From positions 557 through 44,719 of the forward strand of contig UBTY01000057.1 in assembly GCA_900468535.1 (NCBI GenBank): a stretch of DNA of 44,163 bases. The letters are read 5' to 3'. The DNA comes from Hyphomicrobiales bacterium. Its GTDB lineage: Bacteria; Pseudomonadota; Alphaproteobacteria; Rhizobiales; Rhizobiaceae. A program made the translations under genes and the position numbers. How positions within the stretch are numbered: position 1 is the first letter of the stretch; each line of letters begins with the position of its first letter. Of the stretch, positions 1-8,391 are shown piece after piece. The notes beneath the pieces were generated by a model. It ran no database searches, was not told the DNA's origin, and saw only the letters and a list, made by a program, of their open reading frames with translations.

Positions 1-1
1 T

Positions 2-43
2 AACGATGGTGTCGTTACGTTATATAGCGTTATTACATTGGAG
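2..43 (+). promoter_or_regulatory. Operator/promoter region and RBS of toxin-antitoxin operon
   Basis: An AACGA/TCGTT inverted repeat lies at 2-16. A 14-bp near-palindrome, ACGTTATATAGCGT, lies at 17-30 with one mismatched pair. Its AT-rich centre could also serve as a -10 element. GGAG at 40-43 is a ribosome binding site 6 nt before the ATG at 50. RHH antitoxins of DUF1778-GNAT modules usually autorepress by binding such palindromes, so an operator here is an inference from position and symmetry. Confidence 0.5.
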
Positions 44-49
44 TTGCCT

Positions 50-346
50 ATGCCGACGTCACAAACGAGCAAGAATGTGGACGCAAGTGTTCCACTAAAT
101 ATCCGCATTAAACCCGCAACGCGCAATCTCATCGACCGCGCGGCTGAGCTGCTCGGCAAGACACGGACGGATTTTATGTTGGAGGCCTCCGAACGCCGCG
201 CCGAGGAAGTGCTGCTCGACCGTACGGTCTTCACGGTTAGCCCCGAGGCCTATGCCGAATACCTTGCGCGGCTCGATGAGCCCGCGCAGTCGAATGAGCA
301 TCTGAAACGCACAATGTCGACTAAAGCTCCCTGGGATGAGGCGTGA
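50..346 (+). CDS. DUF1778 ribbon-helix-helix antitoxin (TacA-like)
   Basis: This 98-aa protein is the expected antitoxin of a type II module whose toxin is a GNAT acetyltransferase. The N-terminal part carries the DUF1778/RHH signature (LNIRIKPATRNLIDRAAELL, then GKTRTDFMLEAS). The C-terminal half (LDRTVFTVSPEAYAEYLARLD) is the segment that, in the TacA family, wraps the toxin. An in-frame TTG at 38 is possible, but the GGAG at 40-43 points to the ATG at 50. The stop overlaps the toxin start by 4 nt (GTGA), indicating translational coupling. RHH dimers bind DNA and autorepress in known modules. The length is normal for the family and the gene looks intact. Confidence 0.88.
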   Translation: MPTSQTSKNVDASVPLNIRIKPATRNLIDRAAELLGKTRTDFMLEASERRAEEVLLDRTVFTVSPEAYAEYLARLDEPAQSNEHLKRTMSTKAPWDEA

Positions 347-840
347 CCCTCACTGCCCCTGCTCCTTTGGCCGAACCTCATGAGCTTGTAGAGTTTGATT
401 CCGGCGTTCCAGAGTTGGATGATTGGCTGCGCCGACGAGCGCGAGCCAATCAGGCGGGAGGTGCGTCTCGTACCTTCATGGTCTGCGAGGGAAATCGCGT
501 AGTTGCCTATTATGCTCTCGCCTCCGGTGCGGTGAGGACACCAGAAGCACCAGGCCGCTTCAAGCGAAACATGCCAGATCCAATCCCAGTCGCTGTCCTT
601 GGTCGACTGGCTATCGACCTTTCCTATCAGGGTCGAGGTATTGGTCGGGCGTTGGTGCGTGATGCCGGTCTGCGTCTTCTCAATGCCGCCGAAATCCTAG
701 GTATCCGCGGGGTGCTGGTACATGCCATATCCGATGACGCACGTGCCTTCTACGAAGCTGTTGGATTCCTGCCATCCCCGTCCGACCCGATGATGCTGAT
801 GATTGGATTGAAGGATCTCAGCAACGCAATGAGCGCGTAG
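343..840 (+). CDS. GNAT-family acetyltransferase toxin (TacT-like)
   Basis: This 165-aa GNAT protein is coupled by a 4-nt overlap to the DUF1778 antitoxin and starts with GTG. The acetyl-CoA pyrophosphate-binding loop is clear (QGRGIGRALVRDA, about residues 100-112). It follows the typical beta-4 strand VAVLGRLAIDLSYQG and precedes the C-terminal FYEAVGFLPSP with its conserved Tyr. TacT, AtaT and ItaT toxins of this architecture acetylate the amino group of charged tRNAs and block translation; I infer the same role from family and operon context. The length matches the family and I see no break. The tRNA specificity cannot be read from sequence. Confidence 0.88.
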   Translation: MTLTAPAPLAEPHELVEFDSGVPELDDWLRRRARANQAGGASRTFMVCEGNRVVAYYALASGAVRTPEAPGRFKRNMPDPIPVAVLGRLAIDLSYQGRGIGRALVRDAGLRLLNAAEILGIRGVLVHAISDDARAFYEAVGFLPSPSDPMMLMIGLKDLSNAMSA

Positions 841-1204
841 GCGGTATCCTCCCGCGGGTGCTCAGAACCTGTTTTTCGGGCGTCAGCGATTTCGATATTT
901 GAATGCTAACGGCCCGGCGTACTGCATTCGCCGCTGCACATCCGAGGTTCGCAGCAGTCCGGGCCTTGTGCTGACGCTGCTGCGGCTGCCCTTCCTAACC
1001 TCAATCGAGTGTTGCGAATTCCTGCTGCCCGCACGTTGTCGCGACCGCTATGCTGAAGGCTCCAATACGCTTCTTTGTTTTATGAATGATACCTAGGGCG
1101 AGACCATCCGAATCCTCGCAAGGATTTTGTATCGTGCGGATCAACCCATCCGGTCAGCCACGATCACCGACGGTCGATCGGTGAGGTGATCTAAGCCGCT
1201 AAGT
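841..1204. other. Non-coding stretch, no gene recognised
   Basis: About 360 bases separate the toxin stop from the Fic remnant. No reading frame with family features, RNA gene or terminator hairpin is apparent. It is probably decayed DNA. Confidence 0.4.
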
Positions 1205-1593
1205 TCAGCCAAAAGGCGAAAAACATGACCTTAGATGCCGGCTTTTCCCAGCGCGGCCCGCAGACGCGTCATTGTTGGGAGAGGCTGTTGAGGCGCCGCG
1301 ATGCCGCTGGTCCTTTGTCGAATGCGCAAGAAGGTCGCGGGAGTTGACGGATATGGTTCTCGGTGAACGAAATAGCTTCGTAAGCACTCAAGATGGTTTC
1401 CATCACCTCCGCATAGCCGGCAACCTCTTGCTCGTCGCGTGTCGTGATTCCAGGCGAATGTTTGCCAGCAGCTTTTCGACCTCTCTGTCAGTGAGGCGTG
1501 CCCCGTTGGGGAGGAACTGAGGCTCTCGATCGTGGCAACACACCGGAGGCTGGACAACCGCTCAGGCGCGATCCGACCGATCGCCCCCTCCAA
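1205..1593 (-). pseudogene. Decayed Fic-family protein gene
   Basis: Read on the minus strand, three frames in succession give pieces of one Fic protein: LSSLRCVATIESL, then GARLTDREVEKLLANI, then TTRDEQEVAGYAEVMETIL continuing to SFTENHIRQL, then AHSTKDQRHRG and LPNN. Together these match the N-terminal helical part and the region before the HPFxxGNGR catalytic loop in Fic/DOC AMPylase-type proteins. The catalytic motif itself is not present. At least three frameshifts and the loss of the C-terminal half make this a pseudogene. Intact Fic proteins transfer AMP or other nucleotides to target proteins and often occur near toxin-antitoxin genes, as here. Confidence 0.75.
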
Positions 1594-2338
1594 GCACCTT
1601 TGAACCCGCGGACAATCTCTCAGTTAGCCGCGAGCTAAATGAGACGCGTATTCCGCCCCTTTTAAGCGAGCGGTCCCAGACATTCCGTCGAACTTGATTG
1701 CGCCTTCTGGAACTGCACATTGGATGTTCGATCGCGCCCTTGTCGGCTTGTCGGACGATCTCGAGGTTCTGATTTCTCGTCACGCAAAACGACCGCGATA
1801 GCATCCAACGTCTCATGAACAAGACCGGGCGAGCCATCGTGCCGGTTGGTATTCACGAACGCCCGCATAGACATGCCTGGAAGCCCAGCACTTGCGGTAG
1901 ATGACTTCTCCCCTGCAGCTGCCACTAAACTGCAGGGTCGGTCGTTCAAATCCCCTCAAGAGTATAAGAAAGGCTAATCCACTAGGCCGTCCAACTACCG
2001 ACCAACTTCGGCCATCCGCCGCCAAGGAGGAGTGCGGCGAGGTCGTCGACAGCGAACGCCTCTCGATACCGTCCAGCTCCATCAATCTCGACATGAAGCG
2101 GACAGACAGGGGCTTCCAGATCCGAAGTGGTCATCCCGCAATACCTCTCGCTGTAACAAGCGATTAACATGGGAGCTGATTTGCAGGCGTCGAGTCGGTT
2201 TCTCGGAAGTTCCGCACCCTAACGAGTTAATTCGGACACAACCAGGATGACGTGCTAAGCTGGTTCATCGCCTGCCACTTTTCAGGGCGCGGGCGCCGGG
2301 AGCCTTGGGCACTCTCGCCCCAGGAGGAGGTTCCGGCC
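1594..2338. other. Intergenic/decayed region between Fic and Crp remnants
   Basis: About 745 bases hold only short overlapping frames without recognisable domains on either strand. No RNA gene or repeat was convincing. Given the decay on both sides, this is likely degraded coding DNA. Confidence 0.4.
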
Positions 2339-3083
2339 ATGGATGGCAGCGGCTCCGCACGCTTCAGCAGCAATCGTATTCTCAACGTCCTTTCAGAAGA
2401 GGACTTCGCATCGATCAGTTCGTCCCTTGAAGAGGTTGAGATACCTCAGGGATTCGTCATGGCCCGCGCCGAGGGCTTGATCGACTACGTTTATTTCCCA
2501 TCGTCCGGCTTCGGTTCGGTCATGGTGGTCGGCGAAGATGGCAAACGGGCGGAAGTGGGCATGTTCGGACGCGAAGGAATCACGCCGCTGGCTGCCGGAG
2601 TCGGCGACGACCGGAGCATTTACGAAATCGTCATGCAAGCGCACGGGGGGGGTCACCGCGTACCTATCAGGACGTTCTCTAAGGCCGTAGACGCTCGACC
2701 GGCCTTTGCAGCGATTCTCGCTCGGTTCTCACACGCGTATTTGCGGCGCAGGTCGCGTACACCGCCCTCTCGAATGCTACGGACCACGTCGACCGCCGGC
2801 TCGCCCGTTGGATCTTGATGAGCCACGATCGGATCGAAGGCGACATCATCCGTATCACACACGACTATATCGCGGTGATGCTTGCCGTCCGGCGTCCAGG
2901 CGTAACGACGAGCCTCCACGTGCCGGAGGGACTGCACCTGATCAAGTCGAAACGCGGGGCCATCACGGTCAGGGTCCGTTCCGGACTCGAAGAATATGCG
3001 GCCAATCTTACGGGCGGCCCGAACAGGAATACGAGCGGACCGTTGCCAGAAACACGACGCAATCCTTACCCGCGAAAAGATGA
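2339..3083 (+). pseudogene. Frameshifted Crp/Fnr-family transcriptional regulator
   Basis: The start at 2339 follows AGGAGG at 2325-2330. Frame 1 gives the cyclic-nucleotide-binding-like domain (YVYFPSSGFGSVMVV, EVGMFGREGITPLAAG). Near 2745 the homology moves to a second frame (QVAYTALSNATDHVDRRLA, ILMSHDRIEGD, MLAVRRPGVTTSLH), which is the winged-helix part. Near 3005 it moves to a third (SYGRPEQEYERTVARNT), ending at 3083. Rhizobia carry many such Crp-like proteins of about 240 aa with the LARWxLMxHDR and MLAVRRPSVT motifs. Two same-direction frameshifts prevent a full product. A run of eight G at about 2645 lies in the first part but does not shift the frame there. Sequencing error is an alternative, though neighbouring genes are also decayed. 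Confidence 0.8.
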
Positions 3084-3147
3084 TTTCTACACCCAGGCGA
3101 CAGGTTGTTCGGCCCGCAAGGGCCTAGTATCCCGCGTTCGCCTTCGG

Positions 3148-3434
3148 CTAGCTCGGCCATCTGCGAAACTGCTCCATGAATTCAGTGATATTATACGGCT
3201 TGCTATAGAAGGCGCACCCGGCCGTCAGATCGCCTACATCGGAGGCGTCTCATGCCCGAGACGACGGCGATCTCGAGGGCTGGCCAGGGCTCGCGAGTAG
3301 TGGCGGCCAGACGCAGGCCGTGCTTCGTCGGCGCTGACTGCTTCGAGACTTTTCAAGGCGGCGTCCTGGGCAACGTCGACCGCAATCATTTGCATGAGAG
3401 CTTCGTCTTCAACAGTCAAGATAAAATTACGCAT
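3148..3434 (-). pseudogene. Decayed receiver-domain response regulator
   Basis: The ATG at 3434 lies inside the last codons of the histidine kinase (ATGCGTAA overlap), the usual layout of a kinase-regulator operon. The N-terminus is a good receiver start (MRNFILTVEDEALMQMIAVD). Homology then jumps from SADEA to GLRLAATTREPWPALEIAVV in another frame, and later to DVGDLTAGCAFYSKPYNITE in a third frame with the conserved Lys-Pro, ending at the stop at 3148. The segment that normally carries the phospho-acceptor Asp (FTDxxMPGxMD) is deleted. Single-domain receivers of about 120 aa are typical partners of HWE kinases. This one cannot be phosphorylated or translated whole. Confidence 0.78.
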
Positions 3435-5112
3435 CACGCCTCGTGCCCACCGTAGCGCCATTAACTGCGCCGGCCTGCTCCGGTTCCCTCAGGTCGAAAC
3501 CTATTTCGAAGCATAAGCCTTCGGGACGGAAATGAGACTTACTGGTTGCATGTGCCTTCGACGGAAACGCGCGTTCAATGAGGACGCTGCCGAATCCCTT
3601 CCTCGTGGGCGCCGCCACCGGCGGGCCTCCCGCCTCCCGCCAGCAGAGGTCGATGCGGCCCTCTTTCTCGGTCCAGTCGATGGCGATGGTTCCTTGTTCG
3701 ACGTGAAGGCTTCCATACTTCGTCGCGTTCGTCGCCAGCTCGTGCAGAACAAGAGACAGCGGCAGGGCGAGATCGGGCGGAAGCGGAACGTCCGGCCCCG
3801 AGACCGCAATACGGCTCGCCTCCGACAGGTGCGCACGCAGGGCGGCGGAAACGACGTCTCTAATCGAGGACGCCGCACCTTCCTTCGACAGGAGGAGATC
3901 GTAGGTTCCTGCGAGGGCCGTAAGACGTTCCGAGAAGGATTGATGTCGCTCCGGATCGGCTCGCCCGAACGTCTGCCGGGCCATAGCCTGCACGAGGGCG
4001 AAGCCGTTCTTGACCCGATGGGCAAGCTCCCGGACGAGAAGCGTCCTCTCCTCGACGGCAGCTTCGTTCTCAAGCCGCCTAAAGTCCAGTTCGTCGAGCA
4101 GGCCGTCAAGTGTGGCGCCGACCGCGTGCAACTCGTCCGTGGCTTTCATCCTCGTGCGTGCGTCGCTCTCTCCTGATTTCCAGCGCTCCATGACGTCGGC
4201 GATGCGCGATATCGGTGCAAGGAGGAAATGGTCGCCGATGAAGACGGCGAGTATGAGCGAAACAATCGCCCCGGCGGCGATGGCGATCGTGTTGGCGATC
4301 GTCGACCTGTTGATCGGTGCGAATGCCTCAGCGATTGAGAAGCCGGCGCTGACGTAGATCGGGCTGCCCGGCTCCGAAATCGGACGGTAGCCCAGCAGTC
4401 GTTCGGTCCCGTCCTGGCTTCTGACCTCGATGACGCCCGGCCGGTCGGCATGGACCAGCCTCTGGTACTCGTCTGGAATAACTGTCCCGACGAACTGCTC
4501 CGGCAGTGGTACGCGGGCGAGGATCGTCCCGTCGCCGTCGGCGAGCGTGACCGCGTTCCCTGGCGCCACGCCGCGTTCCGTGATCCGGTTCTGAAGCCAA
4601 TCGAGCCTTATGCCGCTGACGACGACGGCTGCGACCGCGTCGTCCTCGACAAGCGGCATCGCCATCGGCAGCACGGCGGCGCCTGTGATGCGGCTCTTCG
4701 TGTACTTTCCAACGACGAAGTCCTTCGTGTCGACAGCCCTCCTAAAGTAGTCCCGGTCCCCAAACGCGGCATCGGCAGGTATTGCGACGCTACCGCAGAC
4801 TGGACTACCGTTAGGCCGTAGCACGAAGATCGTGCCGACATTCGGGACGCTTTCCGCAAGCGACGTCAGGGCGTCGTTGCAGTTCGTTCCGTCGAGATGC
4901 CGGACAGATGGCATCGAGGTTACAGCCACCATCATAGAGCGCACGCCTTCGACGATGCGGTCTACTTCGGAAGATGCTTGGCGCGCTGCCTGAGCTGCCT
5001 GTGCCGTGACTTCCGCCGTGCGCTCCCGGCGCGTCACCACTTCGTTGTAGGCGAGGATCGCGACGACGGGCCCAAGCGCCGCCACGGCGACGGCTACCAG
5101 TTTCAGTCTCAT
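3427..5112 (-). CDS. HWE-family membrane sensor histidine kinase
   Basis: The 561-aa sensor kinase starts after a GGGAGG site. A membrane segment spans about 4-22 and a periplasmic Cache-like sensor about 25-270 (GDRDYFRRAVDTKDFVVGKY is typical). A second membrane segment lies at about 272-292, followed by a HAMP linker at about 293-345. The HisKA_2/HWE transmitter has the phospho-acceptor His365 in ELAHRVKNGFALVQAMARQT, the N box HELATNATKYG (Asn462) and the HWE signature WREAGGPPV (Trp491, Glu493) before GFGSVLI. It senses an unknown small ligand. HWE kinases often work in light, stress or general-stress phosphorelays. Its cognate regulator, overlapping the 3' end, is broken, so it must signal to another receiver or be orphaned. 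Confidence 0.88.
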   Translation of the reverse strand: MRLKLVAVAVAALGPVVAILAYNEVVTRRERTAEVTAQAAQAARQASSEVDRIVEGVRSMMVAVTSMPSVRHLDGTNCNDALTSLAESVPNVGTIFVLRPNGSPVCGSVAIPADAAFGDRDYFRRAVDTKDFVVGKYTKSRITGAAVLPMAMPLVEDDAVAAVVVSGIRLDWLQNRITERGVAPGNAVTLADGDGTILARVPLPEQFVGTVIPDEYQRLVHADRPGVIEVRSQDGTERLLGYRPISEPGSPIYVSAGFSIAEAFAPINRSTIANTIAIAAGAIVSLILAVFIGDHFLLAPISRIADVMERWKSGESDARTRMKATDELHAVGATLDGLLDELDFRRLENEAAVEERTLLVRELAHRVKNGFALVQAMARQTFGRADPERHQSFSERLTALAGTYDLLLSKEGAASSIRDVVSAALRAHLSEASRIAVSGPDVPLPPDLALPLSLVLHELATNATKYGSLHVEQGTIAIDWTEKEGRIDLCWREAGGPPVAAPTRKGFGSVLIERAFPSKAHATSKSHFRPEGLCFEIGFDLREPEQAGAVNGATVGTRRDA

Positions 5113-5638
5113 ACCACCTCCCTCAACGCCAGAACTGTTTTAAGCACGGCCCCGCAGCGGATAAAAGCAGCGAAAATGGCGCTTCTCAAGATCATGATGA
5201 CGTCTGTTCATCAGCGTAAGCTTTCCTCATTTCTACTGCGATGTCACAGGGAGGCAAGAATTGGGCGACGTTTCCGTCACCCTGGACTTAGGTCCGGGTG
5301 GACGGACTTCCTCCGGCTCTGGTGCGAAGTTGCGGCGCACACCACTTTCCCAGCCAGGAAAAATGCATCGGAAAACTCTCCCGAAAACTGGTCCAGTTTG
5401 AGGGTTCAGGTGATGAGGTGAAGTGCTTCCGGAACGCGCGCTTTGTTGTCGGGGATGCCATGGCTGGAAAATTCCCAAGCCTCACAAACTTCATCAATGT
5501 GAAGAAGTTCCTGACGTCTCTGGACTGCCTGGGTCGCGCTGTTGAGGGCCGGCATTGGCGATTGCGGCCAAGAAGGGAAGCTGTCTGCCCCGCCGCAGCC
5601 ATGGATCGGCGGGAAAAAATCGATCTTCTTTGGGCCGC
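5113..5638. other. Intergenic region upstream of histidine kinase
   Basis: About 525 bases lie between the kinase start and the LysR stop, both on the minus strand. No frame shows a known domain and no GGAAC-type stress promoter points at the kinase. The kinase promoter must lie here but I cannot place it. Confidence 0.4.
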
Positions 5639-6502
5639 TCACCATGCAGGGGCATTTGTGAGATGGCCTGAGACGGTCGAGATAAACGCCCGAAGACGTT
5701 GAAGACGTCGCAGGTCCCGGTGATACCCCATCCAGATGTCTCGCGCCGGCGGGGGCTTAGGCAGTTCCAGTCTGCGGATACCCGGGATCTGATTGCCCAC
5801 TGCGCAGGGCAGGACGGCGATCCCAACACCCTGCCTGCACATTCGCCCCTGGACGTTGCGATTGTTCGAGCGAAGGACGGGTCTCGCGTTCGGAAAACTC
5901 TCGGCGAGCCAGGCTATGTCGGGGAACTGCCCGGTAGAAGTGTCGTGGGTGATCAGCCGGAAACCAGTGCCATCGCCATATTTAGGGTCATGCGACTCCT
6001 CGGCGATGTATACGCCGTATTCGAGCCTGAAGAGCCGCCGTTGGATGACATCGGCAGTGTCGAACGGAACGATGCGAAAGGCAACGTCGGCCTCCCTTTG
6101 GGCGAGGTTGAACAGGCGGGTGCCGGTCAGGATCTCGACGTCTACATTAGGGTAGGCTTTGGCGAAATCTGCCAGGATGGGAGGCAGGACATAGGCCCCG
6201 AACCAGTCTGCTGATGAGATGCGCAGATTACCTTTGAGATTTTGCTCCTGCCCGGCGAGCCGGCGCTCCATGGCCAGCGCGCCTTCTTCCATCTGCTCTG
6301 CCAGAGTGATGATCCCATGGCCCTCTTCGGTAAGCACGAGACCGTCCGCGGTTCGCTGGAAGAGCGTGTGGCCGATCGCCTCCTCAAGGGCACGCAGCCT
6401 TCTGCCGACGGTCGGATGGCTTGTATGAAGAGCACGCGCAGCGCCGCCAAGCGTACCGGATCGCGCAATCGCAAGGAAGATTTTTACGTCACTCCATTCC
6501 AC
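5639..6502 (-). CDS. LysR-family transcriptional regulator
   Basis: This 287-aa protein has an N-terminal winged helix-turn-helix (GTLGGAARALHTSHPTVGRR, residues about 16-35, then LEEAIGHTLFQRT). A periplasmic-binding-protein-like effector domain starts near residue 92 (GNLRISSADWFGAYVLPPIL). The start is GTG at 6502 with a weak AAGGGA site. It is transcribed divergently from the SDR-hydrolase-VOC genes across a 108-bp gap containing an inverted repeat, the classic arrangement in which LysR proteins control the neighbouring operon and themselves. The inducer is unknown. The DNA-binding and effector domains both look complete and the length is usual for the family. Confidence 0.88.
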   Translation of the reverse strand: MEWSDVKIFLAIARSGTLGGAARALHTSHPTVGRRLRALEEAIGHTLFQRTADGLVLTEEGHGIITLAEQMEEGALAMERRLAGQEQNLKGNLRISSADWFGAYVLPPILADFAKAYPNVDVEILTGTRLFNLAQREADVAFRIVPFDTADVIQRRLFRLEYGVYIAEESHDPKYGDGTGFRLITHDTSTGQFPDIAWLAESFPNARPVLRSNNRNVQGRMCRQGVGIAVLPCAVGNQIPGIRRLELPKPPPARDIWMGYHRDLRRLQRLRAFISTVSGHLTNAPAW

Positions 6503-6558
6503 GGCTAATCCCTTACAAAAATGAAAATGGAAAATACAAAACTGTCACTTCAAGTACA

Positions 6559-6576
6559 AATCTAAACATCTAGATT
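6559..6576. promoter_or_regulatory. Candidate LysR operator in divergent intergenic region
   Basis: AATCTA at 6559-6564 and TAGATT at 6571-6576 form a perfect 6-bp inverted repeat with a 6-nt spacer, compatible with the T-N11-A type of LysR site. TTCAAGT is repeated just before and after it. Its position between the divergent LysR and SDR genes supports a regulatory role; binding is inferred. Confidence 0.45.
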
Positions 6577-6610
6577 CAAGTCACACTTCGAAAACAGGCG
6601 GAGAAACGTC

Positions 6611-7450
6611 ATGAAAACCTGGTTCATTACAGGCTGCTCGAGCGGCTTTGGACAACGGCTTGCGCTCGCTGCGGCACAGCGCGGCGATCGGGTCATTGCA
6701 ACGGCCCGCAACGTCAACTCGATCGAAGAAATGGCTCGGCCATTCGAGGGGCGCATGATCACCTTGCCTCTCGACGTGACGGATGCGGAGGCGGCCAGTG
6801 CCGCGGTCGCAAAGGCCGTCGAGATATTTGGGGGTTTTGACGTGCTGGTGAACAATGCCGGCTTCGGACTGTTTGGCGCGCTCGAGGAAGGCACGCCCGA
6901 AGAATATCGACCGATGTTCGAGGTGAACGTTTTCGGTCTTATCGAAACCACCAGAGCAGCGCTGCCGACCTTGCGACGGTCGGGCGGAACGATCGTCAAT
7001 ATGTCCTCCGGCGCAGGGATCGCCGGCAGCGGCGGCGCAGCCTATTACAATGCCGCCAAGTTTGCGGTTGAAGGGATCTCCGAGGCGCTCTCCGGCGAGC
7101 TCAAGCCGTTCGGCATCCGCATGCTGATCGTCGAGCCTGGGCCATTTCGCACCGATTTCCTCGGCCGATCGATCACGATGGCGGCCAAGGAGATGCCGGA
7201 ATACTCTGGGAGTTCGCGCAGGCACTATCGCGAGACCTACGACGGCAATCAGGCGGGCGATCCCGATAAGGCGATCGCGGTGATCCTGCAGACAGTCGAT
7301 GCGGATGACGCTCCGCTTCATCTGCCGCTCGGTCCCGCTGCGCATTCGATCGCTGAGCGGAAGTTGGCTTCGTTTCGCCGAGATATCGACACCTGGCGCG
7401 ACATCTCGATCGCGACCGATTTCGATCAGCTCGCCGCGAAGTCTGTTTGA
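6611..7450 (+). CDS. Short-chain dehydrogenase/reductase (classical SDR)
   Basis: The 279-aa Rossmann oxidoreductase has the cofactor motif TGCSSGFG (residues 8-15), NNAGFG near residue 84, catalytic Ser in VNMSSGAG and the active-site YNAAK. An Arg after the first strand (TARN) suggests NADP preference, which is inference. The substrate cannot be assigned. It is the first gene after the LysR-controlled intergenic region, with GGAGAAA as ribosome binding site. The next gene starts 26 nt after its stop, so they are probably cotranscribed. The length and all catalytic residues are normal. Confidence 0.87.
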   Translation: MKTWFITGCSSGFGQRLALAAAQRGDRVIATARNVNSIEEMARPFEGRMITLPLDVTDAEAASAAVAKAVEIFGGFDVLVNNAGFGLFGALEEGTPEEYRPMFEVNVFGLIETTRAALPTLRRSGGTIVNMSSGAGIAGSGGAAYYNAAKFAVEGISEALSGELKPFGIRMLIVEPGPFRTDFLGRSITMAAKEMPEYSGSSRRHYRETYDGNQAGDPDKAIAVILQTVDADDAPLHLPLGPAAHSIAERKLASFRRDIDTWRDISIATDFDQLAAKSV

Positions 7451-7476
7451 ACGTCACGTCGATTGGAAAAGTCATC

Positions 7477-8325
7477 ATGATCGCAACCTTGGAAGGTTTT
7501 ACCCAGCAACTGGTGCCAGTGAATGGCATCAAGATCAATGCCGTCATGGGGGGATCCGGGCCGCCGGTCCTTCTGCTCCACGGTTGGCCGGAAACCTGGT
7601 GGGAATGGCACCACGTCATGCCGGTGCTGAACAAGCAGTTCAGCGTGGTGGCGATCGATCTGCGCGGTGCAGGATTTTCCGACTGCCCGCTTGGCGGCTA
7701 CGACAAGGCGACGATGGCGCGTGACGCGAACGAGGTAATGCTTGCCCTTGGGCATAAGCGCTATGCCGTGTGTGGCCATGACATCGGCGGAATGGTCGCA
7801 TTGCCCCAGGCCGCTATCTATCGAGATGCGGTTACTCACCTTGCTGTCCTGGATGTTCCGCTTCCTGGCTGGAGCCAGTGGGAGGCGACGACGGCAAAGA
7901 TCTGGCACTTCGCGTTCCATGCTAATCGGGATCTGCCGGAACGCCTGATTTCTGGCCGCGAATATGACTATGTTTCGGCCTTTATGGCCGAGCGGTTTTA
8001 CGATCACAGCACCTTTAATCCTGAAGACCTCGAGATCTACGCGGAAGCAATGGCACTTCCTGGTCGCACGCGCGGTGGCATGGAATGGTACCGCACACTG
8101 ACCGCCGACCATGCGGCCGCGCTCGAGTACAAGAAGCGACCGCTTGAGATACCCGTTTTAGGTCTCGGCGGGGAGCAGCGTTTCGGTGCTCATATGGTCC
8201 CGATGCTCAAGGAGTTCGCCACAGATGTTACGGGCGGCTCGATTGCCCGTTGCAGTCACTATGTGGCGGACGAGCGCCCGGACGAAGTGGCCGCTGCTCT
8301 CACCGATTTCCTCAAGGCCAAGTGA
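7477..8325 (+). CDS. Alpha/beta hydrolase, epoxide hydrolase/dehalogenase-like
   Basis: The 282-aa hydrolase has the oxyanion motif LLLHGWPETWWEWH. The nucleophile elbow GHDIGG has Asp instead of Ser, as in epoxide hydrolases and haloalkane or haloacetate dehalogenases. The catalytic His is in CSHYVADERPDEV. Cap-domain tyrosines in ERFYDHSTF and MEWYRTL fit the epoxide hydrolase subgroup. ATG at 7477 is preferred over an in-frame TTG at 7447 that overlaps the SDR stop. It lies between an SDR and a VOC protein in one direction, suggesting a joint pathway acting on a reactive small organic compound. The exact substrate is unknown. Confidence 0.85.
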   Translation: MIATLEGFTQQLVPVNGIKINAVMGGSGPPVLLLHGWPETWWEWHHVMPVLNKQFSVVAIDLRGAGFSDCPLGGYDKATMARDANEVMLALGHKRYAVCGHDIGGMVALPQAAIYRDAVTHLAVLDVPLPGWSQWEATTAKIWHFAFHANRDLPERLISGREYDYVSAFMAERFYDHSTFNPEDLEIYAEAMALPGRTRGGMEWYRTLTADHAAALEYKKRPLEIPVLGLGGEQRFGAHMVPMLKEFATDVTGGSIARCSHYVADERPDEVAAALTDFLKAK

Positions 8326-8391
8326 ACTCTGCGATCCAGGCAGATTGAGCCCGATCGCGTCCATCCAATTCAACAAGAAAGGAAAAGTGTC

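Noticed and set aside
1915..1965. tRNA-like T-arm (GTTCAAATCCCC)
   Set aside because: The flanking bases do not pair as a T-stem and no acceptor or anticodon arm is found.
5433..5460. GGAAC in the region upstream of the histidine kinase
   Set aside because: It points away from the kinase and has no TT at 18 or 19 nt.
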